From contig DHKB01000039.1 in the NCBI GenBank assembly GCA_002407045.1, positions 50,556 to 70,763 on the forward strand: a DNA stretch of 20,208 nucleotides, written 5' to 3'. Shown in pieces: positions 14,167-20,208 of this stretch; positions within the stretch are counted from its first letter, which is position 1, and every line of letters starts with the position of its first letter. The translations under genes and the position numbers were made by a program. Below the pieces are notes generated by a model. The model did no database searches. It was given only the letters and a program-made list of their open reading frames with translations, and was not told the origin of the DNA. This DNA is from Candidatus Bruticola papionis. GTDB lineage: Bacteria; Vulcanimicrobiota; Xenobia; Xenobiales; Xenobiaceae.

Positions 14167-16056
14167 ATGAATTGCAATAGATTCACAGGCTGGTCTGGCC
14201 GCTGGTGTATGTCGGCTATAGTCTTGTCTTTAGGCTTGGCTTTAGCCGGAGCTAGCCAAAGTGCTTGGGCTAACCCCGCCGGGGAGGGGGGGGCGGTCGC
14301 CGGTTCTTCGATCGCTTCAACAGTAAGCGCCAAGGCTAAGGCCGTACCTGCGGCCAAAGCTTCTGCCGAAACCAAAAAAGCAAAGGCTGTCCATAAAGAA
14401 GCGGCTCCCGCTGCAGCGCCCACTTCTGCTGCGCCGAAAGCCCAATCTTATCAGCCTCAGGCCGCTCCTCAGCCTTCTCAGGCTGCTGCCGCTTCTGTCA
14501 ATGCTTCTGCTGGCACTATCCTTCCTAAAGAAGTAGCCGACATTGAAGGCGCTCCCAAATACACTTTGCGCGACGCTATGCGTATGGCCATGAAAAATTC
14601 GCCTGCGCTTGATGCAGCCAGAGCCGCTTATCAGCAAGCTAAAGGAGCTACCGAAGAAGCTTACACAGCAGGCAATCCTACCGTGGATTTGAATGCAAGT
14701 TACACTTTTACGGTGCCTGACATGTCGGTTGACATGGGTGGTCAAACAATTTCTGTCGGTTTCCAACACAACTACAACGCCAGTTTGGCCATCAATCAAG
14801 TAATTTCTACTTTTGGCCGCTTGCACTATTCTGTGTTGGCTTCCCAAATGGCCGAATATAGTGCTCTGGAGCAATATCGTCAGGCTTTGGAATCTCAATT
14901 GGCTACTACTGCCAACAAATACTTAAATGTACTTTTGGCTCAAGAGAGCGTAGTTATCGCCGCTCAGCAATTAGATGCTCAAAAATCTTCCTTGCGCCAG
15001 GCCGAAGACTTATATAAAGGTGGAACGGCCGCTAAGTTTGATGTTTTGAGCGTACGCTCGGCTGCTACTTCTGCCGAACTTACTTTAATTGAAGCCAAAA
15101 ATGCTTTGCGTTTGGCTAAAGCCGCCTTGTGTAGCGATATGGGACTTCCTATCGGTACCGAGTTTAATGTGGCTCCCTTTAGTTGGGAAAAAATTCCTGA
15201 CAATGTTGTCTCTACTTACGACTTAGAAGAGTCTGTTTTGGGAGCTTTAGAGCGCCGTCCTGAAGTAAAAGCTACTCAATGGGCCAAAGAAGCTGCCGAA
15301 GCTCGTTTAGAACTTTCTCGCAACAATAGAAACCCGTCTTTAGCTTTGCAAAGCACCGTTTCCAATACTCGTGCTACTGCCATGTCTCATAGCACTATGT
15401 GGGTGACTAGTTTAGTTCTCTCCGTGCCTATTTACGATGGTGGAGTAGAACACGCTCAAACTAAACAGTTAGAAGCTGCTGTTCAGCAATTAGATGCCAA
15501 TTTGGAAAATGTACGTCGCGGCGTCCGTTTAGATGTAGAGCAATGCTACTACAACTTAAATAGTCGCTGGGAGCGCATTGTGCAAGCTCGCGTTGGTTTG
15601 GAGCAAGCTGAAGAAGCCTATCGTGTAGCCGAAGTTCGCTATGGCGCCGGTCTTTCTACGCCTACCGAACTTTTGGAGAGTCAGTCCTCTTTGGTAGCTG
15701 CCAAGCGCAGTTTAGCTACGGCCAAGTATAGCTACTTGGGAGCCAATGTCGATTGGATGCTGGCTACTTCCGGGGCCTATCCTTTTGAAGTGGTTGGGCC
15801 TTTAGATGAATCCGATCTTAAAGCCGATTTAGATGCTTGGTATGTTTCGGCTGAAGAATTGCGCAACGAAGCTGTAAAGCTTATCGATCCTGTCAAAGAT
15901 GATAAGATCCCCGGTACTTATCAAGAGCCTGCCGCTTCCGAGCCTTCCTTAAAGAAACTCAGTGAGCAAATAAAATCACAAACTATTGTAGATCGTTTGC
16001 CTGAATCGAAGGAGCCAGCCAAGGAGCAATCTTCTGCAAAGGAGGTCTCCAAATGA
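14167..16056 (+). CDS. TolC-like outer-membrane efflux channel with extended N-terminus
   Basis: The product is 629 aa. SD AAGGAGG is at 14150-14156, inside the end of the pump gene. A Sec signal peptide has a likely cut after A-W-A (residue 35). Residues 36-120 are an Ala/Lys/Pro/Gln-rich low-complexity segment. From about 130 (Y-T-L-R-D-A-M-R-M-A...N-S-P-A-L) two outer-membrane efflux protein repeats follow, with the second starting near residue 350-360 and ending in the R-Y-x-A-G-L-S-T-P-T-E-L-L-E-S-Q motif typical of the family. About 70 polar residues trail it. TolC-family proteins are usually 420-500 aa, so the extra length comes from both tails. A G8 run (14286-14293) lies in codons 40-43, in a gene that otherwise prefers GGC and GGT. 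The gene is last but one in the operon and overlaps the TetR gene by 4 nt. Confidence 0.9.
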   Translation: MNCNRFTGWSGRWCMSAIVLSLGLALAGASQSAWANPAGEGGAVAGSSIASTVSAKAKAVPAAKASAETKKAKAVHKEAAPAAAPTSAAPKAQSYQPQAAPQPSQAAAASVNASAGTILPKEVADIEGAPKYTLRDAMRMAMKNSPALDAARAAYQQAKGATEEAYTAGNPTVDLNASYTFTVPDMSVDMGGQTISVGFQHNYNASLAINQVISTFGRLHYSVLASQMAEYSALEQYRQALESQLATTANKYLNVLLAQESVVIAAQQLDAQKSSLRQAEDLYKGGTAAKFDVLSVRSAATSAELTLIEAKNALRLAKAALCSDMGLPIGTEFNVAPFSWEKIPDNVVSTYDLEESVLGALERRPEVKATQWAKEAAEARLELSRNNRNPSLALQSTVSNTRATAMSHSTMWVTSLVLSVPIYDGGVEHAQTKQLEAAVQQLDANLENVRRGVRLDVEQCYYNLNSRWERIVQARVGLEQAEEAYRVAEVRYGAGLSTPTELLESQSSLVAAKRSLATAKYSYLGANVDWMLATSGAYPFEVVGPLDESDLKADLDAWYVSAEELRNEAVKLIDPVKDDKIPGTYQEPAASEPSLKKLSEQIKSQTIVDRLPESKEPAKEQSSAKEVSK

Positions 16057-16640
16057 GTTTGGTATCGGAACAAGAAGTTGGTAGCGATCGATACAATCGC
16101 CGCCGCGAGCAGCTTTTAGATATCGCCACTCACCTTTTTGCTAAATATGGCTTGGAAGGTACCACCACTAAAGATATAGCCGAAGCTGCAGGCGTCTCTC
16201 CCGGTTTGTTATACCATTACTACAGTTCTAAAGAGGATCTACTCATTAGCGTAATTCGTCGTTTTCGCGATCAGAAATGCGGTTGCGAAAATGATACAGA
16301 GTATTGTGAGCTTTCTTTGAGTGAGGGTCTGAGATATATCCTGTCCAATTTCAAAGAGTTTGTCAGTAAAAATCGCGATTTACTTTGGATCGTCTTTAGA
16401 GCGGCAGCTATTTTCCCTTCGGTGAATGATGTGCTCAAAGAGTTTGAAAAATCAGATCGAGGCGGTATGGTAGCTTTCTTCGAAAAAAAGATTCAGTCTG
16501 GTGAGATGAAAGCTATCGATCCCGGTTTAGTAGCCAAATCTTTGCGTCATATTATTGTTATGGCCAACTTGGGTGGGCAAAGCTACGATTTAGATATAGA
16601 TAAGCTGGTTGACGTTTTCTTAACCGGTATCCAAGCTTAG
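16053..16640 (+). CDS. TetR/AcrR-family transcriptional regulator
   Basis: The product is 195 aa. The start ATG overlaps the channel gene stop (ATGA), with SD AAAGGAGG inside that gene, so translation is coupled. The N-terminal TetR fold has a recognition helix-turn-helix at about residues 37-58 (T-T-T-K-D-I-A-E-A-A-G-V-S-P-G-L-L-Y-H-Y-Y) followed by S-K-E-D-L-L, a standard signature. The C-terminal ligand-binding part is variable. Three cysteines, C76, C78 and C85, lie in a C-x-C-x6-C cluster just after the DNA-binding domain, which is unusual. It most likely represses the operon by binding the direct repeats before the adaptor gene, in a negative autoregulatory loop released by a pump substrate; that is inference from position. 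Confidence 0.92.
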   Translation: MSLVSEQEVGSDRYNRRREQLLDIATHLFAKYGLEGTTTKDIAEAAGVSPGLLYHYYSSKEDLLISVIRRFRDQKCGCENDTEYCELSLSEGLRYILSNFKEFVSKNRDLLWIVFRAAAIFPSVNDVLKEFEKSDRGGMVAFFEKKIQSGEMKAIDPGLVAKSLRHIIVMANLGGQSYDLDIDKLVDVFLTGIQA

Positions 16641-16668
16641 CTTTATTACTAAATCTATATATAAAAAC

Positions 16669-16711
16669 CGAGCCTTCCGGATGTTAATATCCGGAAGGCT
16701 CGATTTTTTTT
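16669..16711 (+). terminator. Bidirectional terminator after the efflux operon
   Basis: A perfect 14-bp stem (16669-16682 with 16689-16702) has a 6-nt loop and eight Ts on the + strand side. A run of five As precedes the stem on the + strand, giving a T run on the - strand. It therefore also serves the convergent metallopeptidase gene, which stops at 16732. Confidence 0.9.
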
Positions 16712-16731
16712 GTATGACTATTTAGAGCAAT

Positions 16732-17631
16732 TTAGCGGGCAAACTCTTGGCAAAGCTTATCCCAAGCGGCAAAAGAGCGCAAATTAGCTACGATACCTTC
16801 ATAATCGTCTTGCGGATTTACTAAAGTATCGTCGCTAGCTAAATCATCAAGGATTTTTTCAATATCTTCGCCATCTAAATTCATAAACATTACCGTCAAA
16901 GAGGCCAAATAAGCATTGTAAGCTCTCTTTAAGTCGTAAGTATGTTGGTTGGAAACAAACTGGGAAAAAGATTCTTCATTATTAACCAACTCGTCTAAAG
17001 TTCCCATATCTCCCTGTTCTACTACTGCTGAAGCTAAGAAAATTTCGAACCAAGAACGCAACAAATCGGCGCAATATTCATTGCTGCCTCCGTCATCTAG
17101 GCAATAAGCTAAAAGATAAGCGGCCATATTATCGCAAGCGTCTTCTTCGTTGCCAGGCACTGCCAAATCATAATCATTTATAAGTAAGTGGGCTACTTCA
17201 TGCATCATAGATACGTTAGCCGATTGGCCTACAGTTTTGGCAATTTCCTTTTTGGTTGATTTGCTGAGCTTATCTTCCATAGTACAAAGATTGTTGTAGC
17301 TTATTAGTAAATCGTCGTAAGGAATATAAATTTTGGCTGTTTCCAAATCGCAATGGATACCGTATTGGCTATTCATGCTTAAAAAAATAACTTTGGCGGG
17401 TCTTTTTAACTTAAAAATTTTGTTGAAGCCGTCGACTGTTTTTACGGTATCTTTTAATTTATCCATTAAGCCCGAAGGCAATTTTTGCTCAGGCTCTTTA
17501 AATACAACAGAAAGTTGGCAATCGTCGTCGGTTTCGGCTATAGATTGACAAGGGGCCATGCCCAAGAGGACTGTGAGATTTAAAGCCAGCATTAAGGCTA
17601 TCAGCTGGAGTTTGCCTAGTTTTATTTTCAC
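16732..17631 (-). CDS. Secreted DUF4344-like zinc metallopeptidase
   Basis: The product is 299 aa. The start is GTG at 17629-17631 (- strand), with SD AGGAG at 17638-17642. A Sec signal peptide (residues 1-32, hydrophobic core 9-24, cut near S-I-A) precedes the mature protein; M-A-P-C at 25-28 is not a lipobox because Pro precedes the Cys. The zinc motif is H144-E-V-A-H148, followed 14-15 residues on by G-N-E-E-D-A-C-D, whose Glu (E162 or E163) is the likely third ligand. This H-E-x-x-H plus E-E-D-x-x-D arrangement is what I recall for the DUF4344 putative metallopeptidases. There are several cysteines in the mature part. The substrate is unknown. It is a single gene, convergent with the efflux operon and divergent from the membrane-protein gene. 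Confidence 0.75.
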   Translation of the reverse strand: MKIKLGKLQLIALMLALNLTVLLGMAPCQSIAETDDDCQLSVVFKEPEQKLPSGLMDKLKDTVKTVDGFNKIFKLKRPAKVIFLSMNSQYGIHCDLETAKIYIPYDDLLISYNNLCTMEDKLSKSTKKEIAKTVGQSANVSMMHEVAHLLINDYDLAVPGNEEDACDNMAAYLLAYCLDDGGSNEYCADLLRSWFEIFLASAVVEQGDMGTLDELVNNEESFSQFVSNQHTYDLKRAYNAYLASLTVMFMNLDGEDIEKILDDLASDDTLVNPQDDYEGIVANLRSFAAWDKLCQEFAR

Positions 17632-17844
17632 ACTTAGCTCCTACTTTTTAATTATGTAAATAGGGAAATTCGCTACTGATATTTCCGGCTTGATGGCCTT
17701 TTGGCCTTTTCTCCAATTTCCTTATTCGTCTGAAAGTAAAAAAACAGACTGCAATGCAGCAAATAGGGCAGAGGAAGAGCGCTAGTATCGCTGAATTTTT
17801 TTCAGTAAAGAACACCAGAATTTTCAGGCGGAGCTACTACTTCC

Positions 17845-18300
17845 TTGACTGTAGAACCCGGTAAGCAAATCCATTCGGTCGACAATAGCTCTTCAGGAGT
17901 GGCTGAAGAAAAGCCCAGAGCTGATATTACCAGTTTTTTGACTAAAACCGATAAAAATGTTTCTCCCTGGCTGGCTGTCAGCTTTTCTTTATTTATCTAT
18001 CCCGGTGCCGGTCAAATTATGAATCGTCGTCCCGGTAAAGGTGTTATTTTTGGCTTAACTTTTACTATTCTTATGGGATTAGCTTTATACTATTTAGTAA
18101 ATGGCGCTCTGGATTTTCTTGTCCCTGAGTTGCGCGAGGGAGCCAAAGTACGCAACTGTGCCTTGGGATTGTGGGGATTTAATGCCAATTTCAGCGCGGC
18201 TATATCTTGGAGCGCTTTATCATTTGTTTGCTATTTATGGTCGGCTTTAGATGCTATGCTTGATAGTAGACGACTTAGAGAAGAAAAAACTGATGCGTAG
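17845..18300 (+). CDS. Small multi-pass membrane protein of unknown function
   Basis: The product is 151 aa. The start is TTG at 17845, with GGAG at 17830-17833; no ATG or GTG with an SD is available in frame, and an in-frame stop lies at 17806. The first 38 residues are polar. Hydrophobic segments lie at about 41-57, 66-88 and 116-136, with a charged C-terminus. The first loop holds P-G-A-G-Q-I-M-N-R-R-P-G-K-G, a Gly/Pro pattern seen in several small DUF membrane families, for example TM2-like proteins, but too weak to assign. It is followed after 21 nt by the AlkD-type gene and probably shares its transcript. I do not recognise a function. Confidence 0.7.
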   Translation: MTVEPGKQIHSVDNSSSGVAEEKPRADITSFLTKTDKNVSPWLAVSFSLFIYPGAGQIMNRRPGKGVIFGLTFTILMGLALYYLVNGALDFLVPELREGAKVRNCALGLWGFNANFSAAISWSALSFVCYLWSALDAMLDSRRLREEKTDA

Positions 18301-18321
18301 CCATACGAAAGGAAGTGCATA

Positions 18322-19056
18322 TTGAAAAGCTCTGAAGCCAAGATCAGTAATGCTGTCGATTTTAAGCAAGCTTTGGAAAATATTAAAGATGAAAAACTGG
18401 CTGCACATTTACAGCGCTTTTTCAAAACTAACCCAGGACAATACGGCTACGGAGATATTTTCTGGGGCATTCGAGTTCCCCAAATACGCGCTTGCGTCAA
18501 AAAATCAGTGCTGGCGCCTGCTGAAGCTGTTAAGTTGGTGCAAGATGAAATACATGAAGTGCGTTTAGCTGGCTTACTTATTTGGAAAAAACTTTTCGAA
18601 AAAGCTTATTGTCCTTCTTCATTTGACATCGTTGCGCAAAAAGAAATTATCGATTTATATTTAGTCAACACTAAATATATAAATAATTGGGATTTAGTAG
18701 ATATCTCCGCTTCTATTTTGGGCCTTTGGTTGCTAGATAAAGATAGGAGCCTTTTAGATAAACTTAGCGCCTCTTCACTTATGTGGGAACAACGTATAGC
18801 TGTTGTTTCTACACATGTTTTTATTAAACAAGATCAATATGAAGACACTTTACGTTTATGTTACCAGCATCTTAACGATAAAGAAGATTTAATGCATAAG
18901 GCTTGCGGCTGGATGTTACGCGAAGTAGGCAAACGTAGTCTTGAAACTTTGGAAACTTTTTTGGAAAAATATAAATGGCAATTGCCGCGCACTTCTTTGC
19001 GCTATGCAATAGAACATATGTCGGCGGAAAAAAGAGCTTATTATATGCAAAAATAG
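18322..19056 (+). CDS. AlkD-like DNA alkylation repair glycosylase
   Basis: The product is 244 aa. The start is TTG at 18322, with SD AAAGGAAG at 18308-18315. AlkD is a HEAT-like-repeat enzyme that excises bulky or positively charged alkylated bases such as N3- and N7-alkylpurines. The family motif G-Y-G-D-I-F-W-G-I-R-V-P lies at about 42-53. The AlkD active-site residues are all present: W123 and D127 in N-N-W-D-L-V-D, R158 in W-E-Q-R, and W197 in C-G-W-M-L-R-E. Their spacing agrees with Bacillus cereus AlkD (W109, D113, R148, W187 from memory). It is cytoplasmic. It follows the small membrane protein by 21 nt and ends in a terminator. The link between the two genes is not obvious. Confidence 0.9.
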   Translation: MKSSEAKISNAVDFKQALENIKDEKLAAHLQRFFKTNPGQYGYGDIFWGIRVPQIRACVKKSVLAPAEAVKLVQDEIHEVRLAGLLIWKKLFEKAYCPSSFDIVAQKEIIDLYLVNTKYINNWDLVDISASILGLWLLDKDRSLLDKLSASSLMWEQRIAVVSTHVFIKQDQYEDTLRLCYQHLNDKEDLMHKACGWMLREVGKRSLETLETFLEKYKWQLPRTSLRYAIEHMSAEKRAYYMQK

Positions 19057-19082
19057 ATCGGCTTTGGCAAAAATTACCACTA

Positions 19083-19138
19083 TGGCGCCACTTTTGAGCA
19101 AACTACCAAATTGTTTTGAAAGTGGCGCCATTTTTTTT
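19083..19138 (+). terminator. Terminator after the AlkD-like gene
   Basis: A 12-bp stem (19083-19094 with 19119-19130) with a 24-nt loop is followed by eight Ts. Each arm contains the self-complementary octamer TGGCGCCA. Confidence 0.85.
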
Positions 19139-19187
19139 AGATTTTGCTTACGCAAAAAAAGCTTCATAAATGTAAACAAAATAATGG

Positions 19188-19215
19188 TTGCACGAAATGC
19201 TAAGCTTAGTAAAAT
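19188..19215 (+). promoter_or_regulatory. Candidate promoter of the sensory gene
   Basis: TTGCAC (3/6) and TAAAAT (5/6) are separated by 16 bp, placing transcription start near 19222, about 46 nt before the ATG at 19268. It lies just after the AlkD-gene terminator, as expected for an independent gene. Confidence 0.45.
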
Positions 19216-19267
19216 GTAACTTGATTCTCATAAAAGAGCTATTTTGAATATTGGAGCTAAGGTACAA

Positions 19268-20208
19268 ATGAGTTTAATGGCTGAACATCAAGGAGAAACT
19301 GAAGTTGTAGCCAGTCAGGCTAATAGCGGTGAGCAAGAAAAAAACTATTCTGAATCTGAAATGTTTGTTATGTTACGTCGCTTGACTGAAGCGTCTAGAG
19401 GCAAGGCCAGTGTGTTGGTCCTCTGGAAAAATAGTCCTGAAGGTAGCGTAAATTTTCATACTTGTAGCTACGGATTAGAAAAACACCCTGACGAACGTTT
19501 GAGCACTTTTGCCACGGAAATTGCTCAAAAAATGCAACACTCTCCTTGGAGTAACTTTGGTAGCGCTTATATACCCAAGATGAAAAGATTACAGCGCACT
19601 TTAGAAGGTGAAGCTGTACGTTTAGGCATGGGCAAATCTTATGCTTTGATAATGCCAGTTGTATGCTCGGAAGATGTTGTTGGCTTATTTATTCTGATCC
19701 ATTCTCAAGATTTGCCCACTTTTTTACATCGCTACCCGCAAATGTACAATCTTATACTAGATCGTTTGGAATCAAGTATACGCAGTGCCAACTTAATTTA
19801 TAACCTTATGCGTGAGCGCAATTGGTTTAATACTATACTTAACGACTCCAAAGATGGAGTAGCTATAGTAGATAGGGAAGGCAAAATAATTGGCATCAAT
19901 TCTGCTTTAGAAGTTATGAGCGGTTGGAAAGTAAGTGAAGTTGTTGGACAACCTGTTTATAAAATTTTACCTATTAGTTCGATTGATGCCGGTAGTGGAA
20001 CATACAGCCCCAATAAAGGTGGCTATGGCTTAGCTCTTTATAATCAGCCCAACCAGGTTAACTTTTCTATTAGTGCTGAACCTATAGAGGCTATTTTAAC
20101 TGATCATGACGGACATAAAATTGATGTTGAGGTTATTGGCTTAACTGTGAGGGATGCTTCGGGCATTCCTAATGGTTGGGTTATGACCTTACGCGATATA
20201 AGTAAGCG
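19268..20208 (+). CDS. GAF/PAS-containing sensory protein (3' partial)
   Basis: The frame is open from ATG 19268 to the window end; 313 residues are visible and the C-terminus is missing. GGAG and AAGG elements lie just before the start. Residues about 31-170 look like a GAF-type domain (mixed helix and strand, A-L-I-M-P-V-V...V-V-G-L-F-I-L-I near 126-144). A helical linker leads to a PAS domain at about 183-313 (W-F-N-T-I-L-N-D-S-K-D-G-V-A-I-V-D...G-K-I-I-G-I-N-S-A...G-W...V-V-G), ending in V-M-T-L-R-D-I-S-K. That ending normally leads into a histidine kinase, diguanylate cyclase or RNA-polymerase-activating output domain, which cannot be seen here. There is no signal peptide or membrane helix, so it is a cytoplasmic sensor. 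Confidence 0.82.
   Translation, partial: MSLMAEHQGETEVVASQANSGEQEKNYSESEMFVMLRRLTEASRGKASVLVLWKNSPEGSVNFHTCSYGLEKHPDERLSTFATEIAQKMQHSPWSNFGSAYIPKMKRLQRTLEGEAVRLGMGKSYALIMPVVCSEDVVGLFILIHSQDLPTFLHRYPQMYNLILDRLESSIRSANLIYNLMRERNWFNTILNDSKDGVAIVDREGKIIGINSALEVMSGWKVSEVVGQPVYKILPISSIDAGSGTYSPNKGGYGLALYNQPNQVNFSISAEPIEAILTDHDGHKIDVEVIGLTVRDASGIPNGWVMTLRDISK

Noticed and set aside
17644..17844. Possible operator or promoter pair between the metallopeptidase and membrane-protein genes (CTGCAATGCAG at 17749-17759, CTGAA/TTCAG at 17791-17805, TAGTAT at 17783)
   Set aside because: The dyads are short and AT-biased, and no -35 fits the -10-like box, so no site could be called with confidence.

Overview
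The window comes from a diderm (Gram-negative-type) bacterium. It encodes a complete adaptor-RND pump-TolC tripartite efflux system, two lipobox-bearing lipoproteins and Sec signal peptides. Base composition is moderate (mid-40s % GC by eye). Shine-Dalgarno sites are strong (AGGAGG class), Rho-independent terminators are numerous, and four of the eleven genes use TTG or GTG starts. The lineage cannot be fixed from the sequence. The strong SD sites, the many intrinsic terminators and the GGGtGRT operon would suit a diderm Firmicutes-like or related anaerobic lineage, but that is inference.

Region 1 (1-4040): two tandem paralogues on the + strand, the first cut by the window edge. Each ends in a lysozyme/glucosaminidase-like domain followed by a CHAP domain, joined by a glycine-rich linker to an unrelated charged N-terminal part. 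The complete one (799 aa) begins with a QEEARR hexapeptide repeat and a long internally duplicated coiled coil, and has no Sec signal peptide. This pair is the least conventional thing in the window. Region 2 (4243-7200): a 985-aa surface lipoprotein with about four Big_2-type Ig-like repeats, followed by three consecutive hairpins.

Region 3 (7388-9094, - strand): a two-gene operon of an IscU/NifU-like Fe-S scaffold and a GGGtGRT-family protein, with a 20-bp imperfect palindrome in its presumed promoter. Region 4 (9447-16640, + strand): a four-gene efflux operon (lipoprotein adaptor, RND pump, outer-membrane channel, TetR regulator) with overlapping or near-abutting genes. Its leader holds a good sigma-70-type promoter, two direct repeats that look like the TetR operator, and a hairpin between the SD and the start codon of the first gene. 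A bidirectional terminator closes it.

Region 5 (16732-19056): a secreted DUF4344-like zinc metallopeptidase on the - strand, divergent from a small membrane protein and an AlkD-type DNA glycosylase that share a transcript. Region 6 (19268-20208): the 5' part of a GAF/PAS sensory protein, cut by the window end. No rRNA, tRNA, CRISPR array, transposase or integrase was found.
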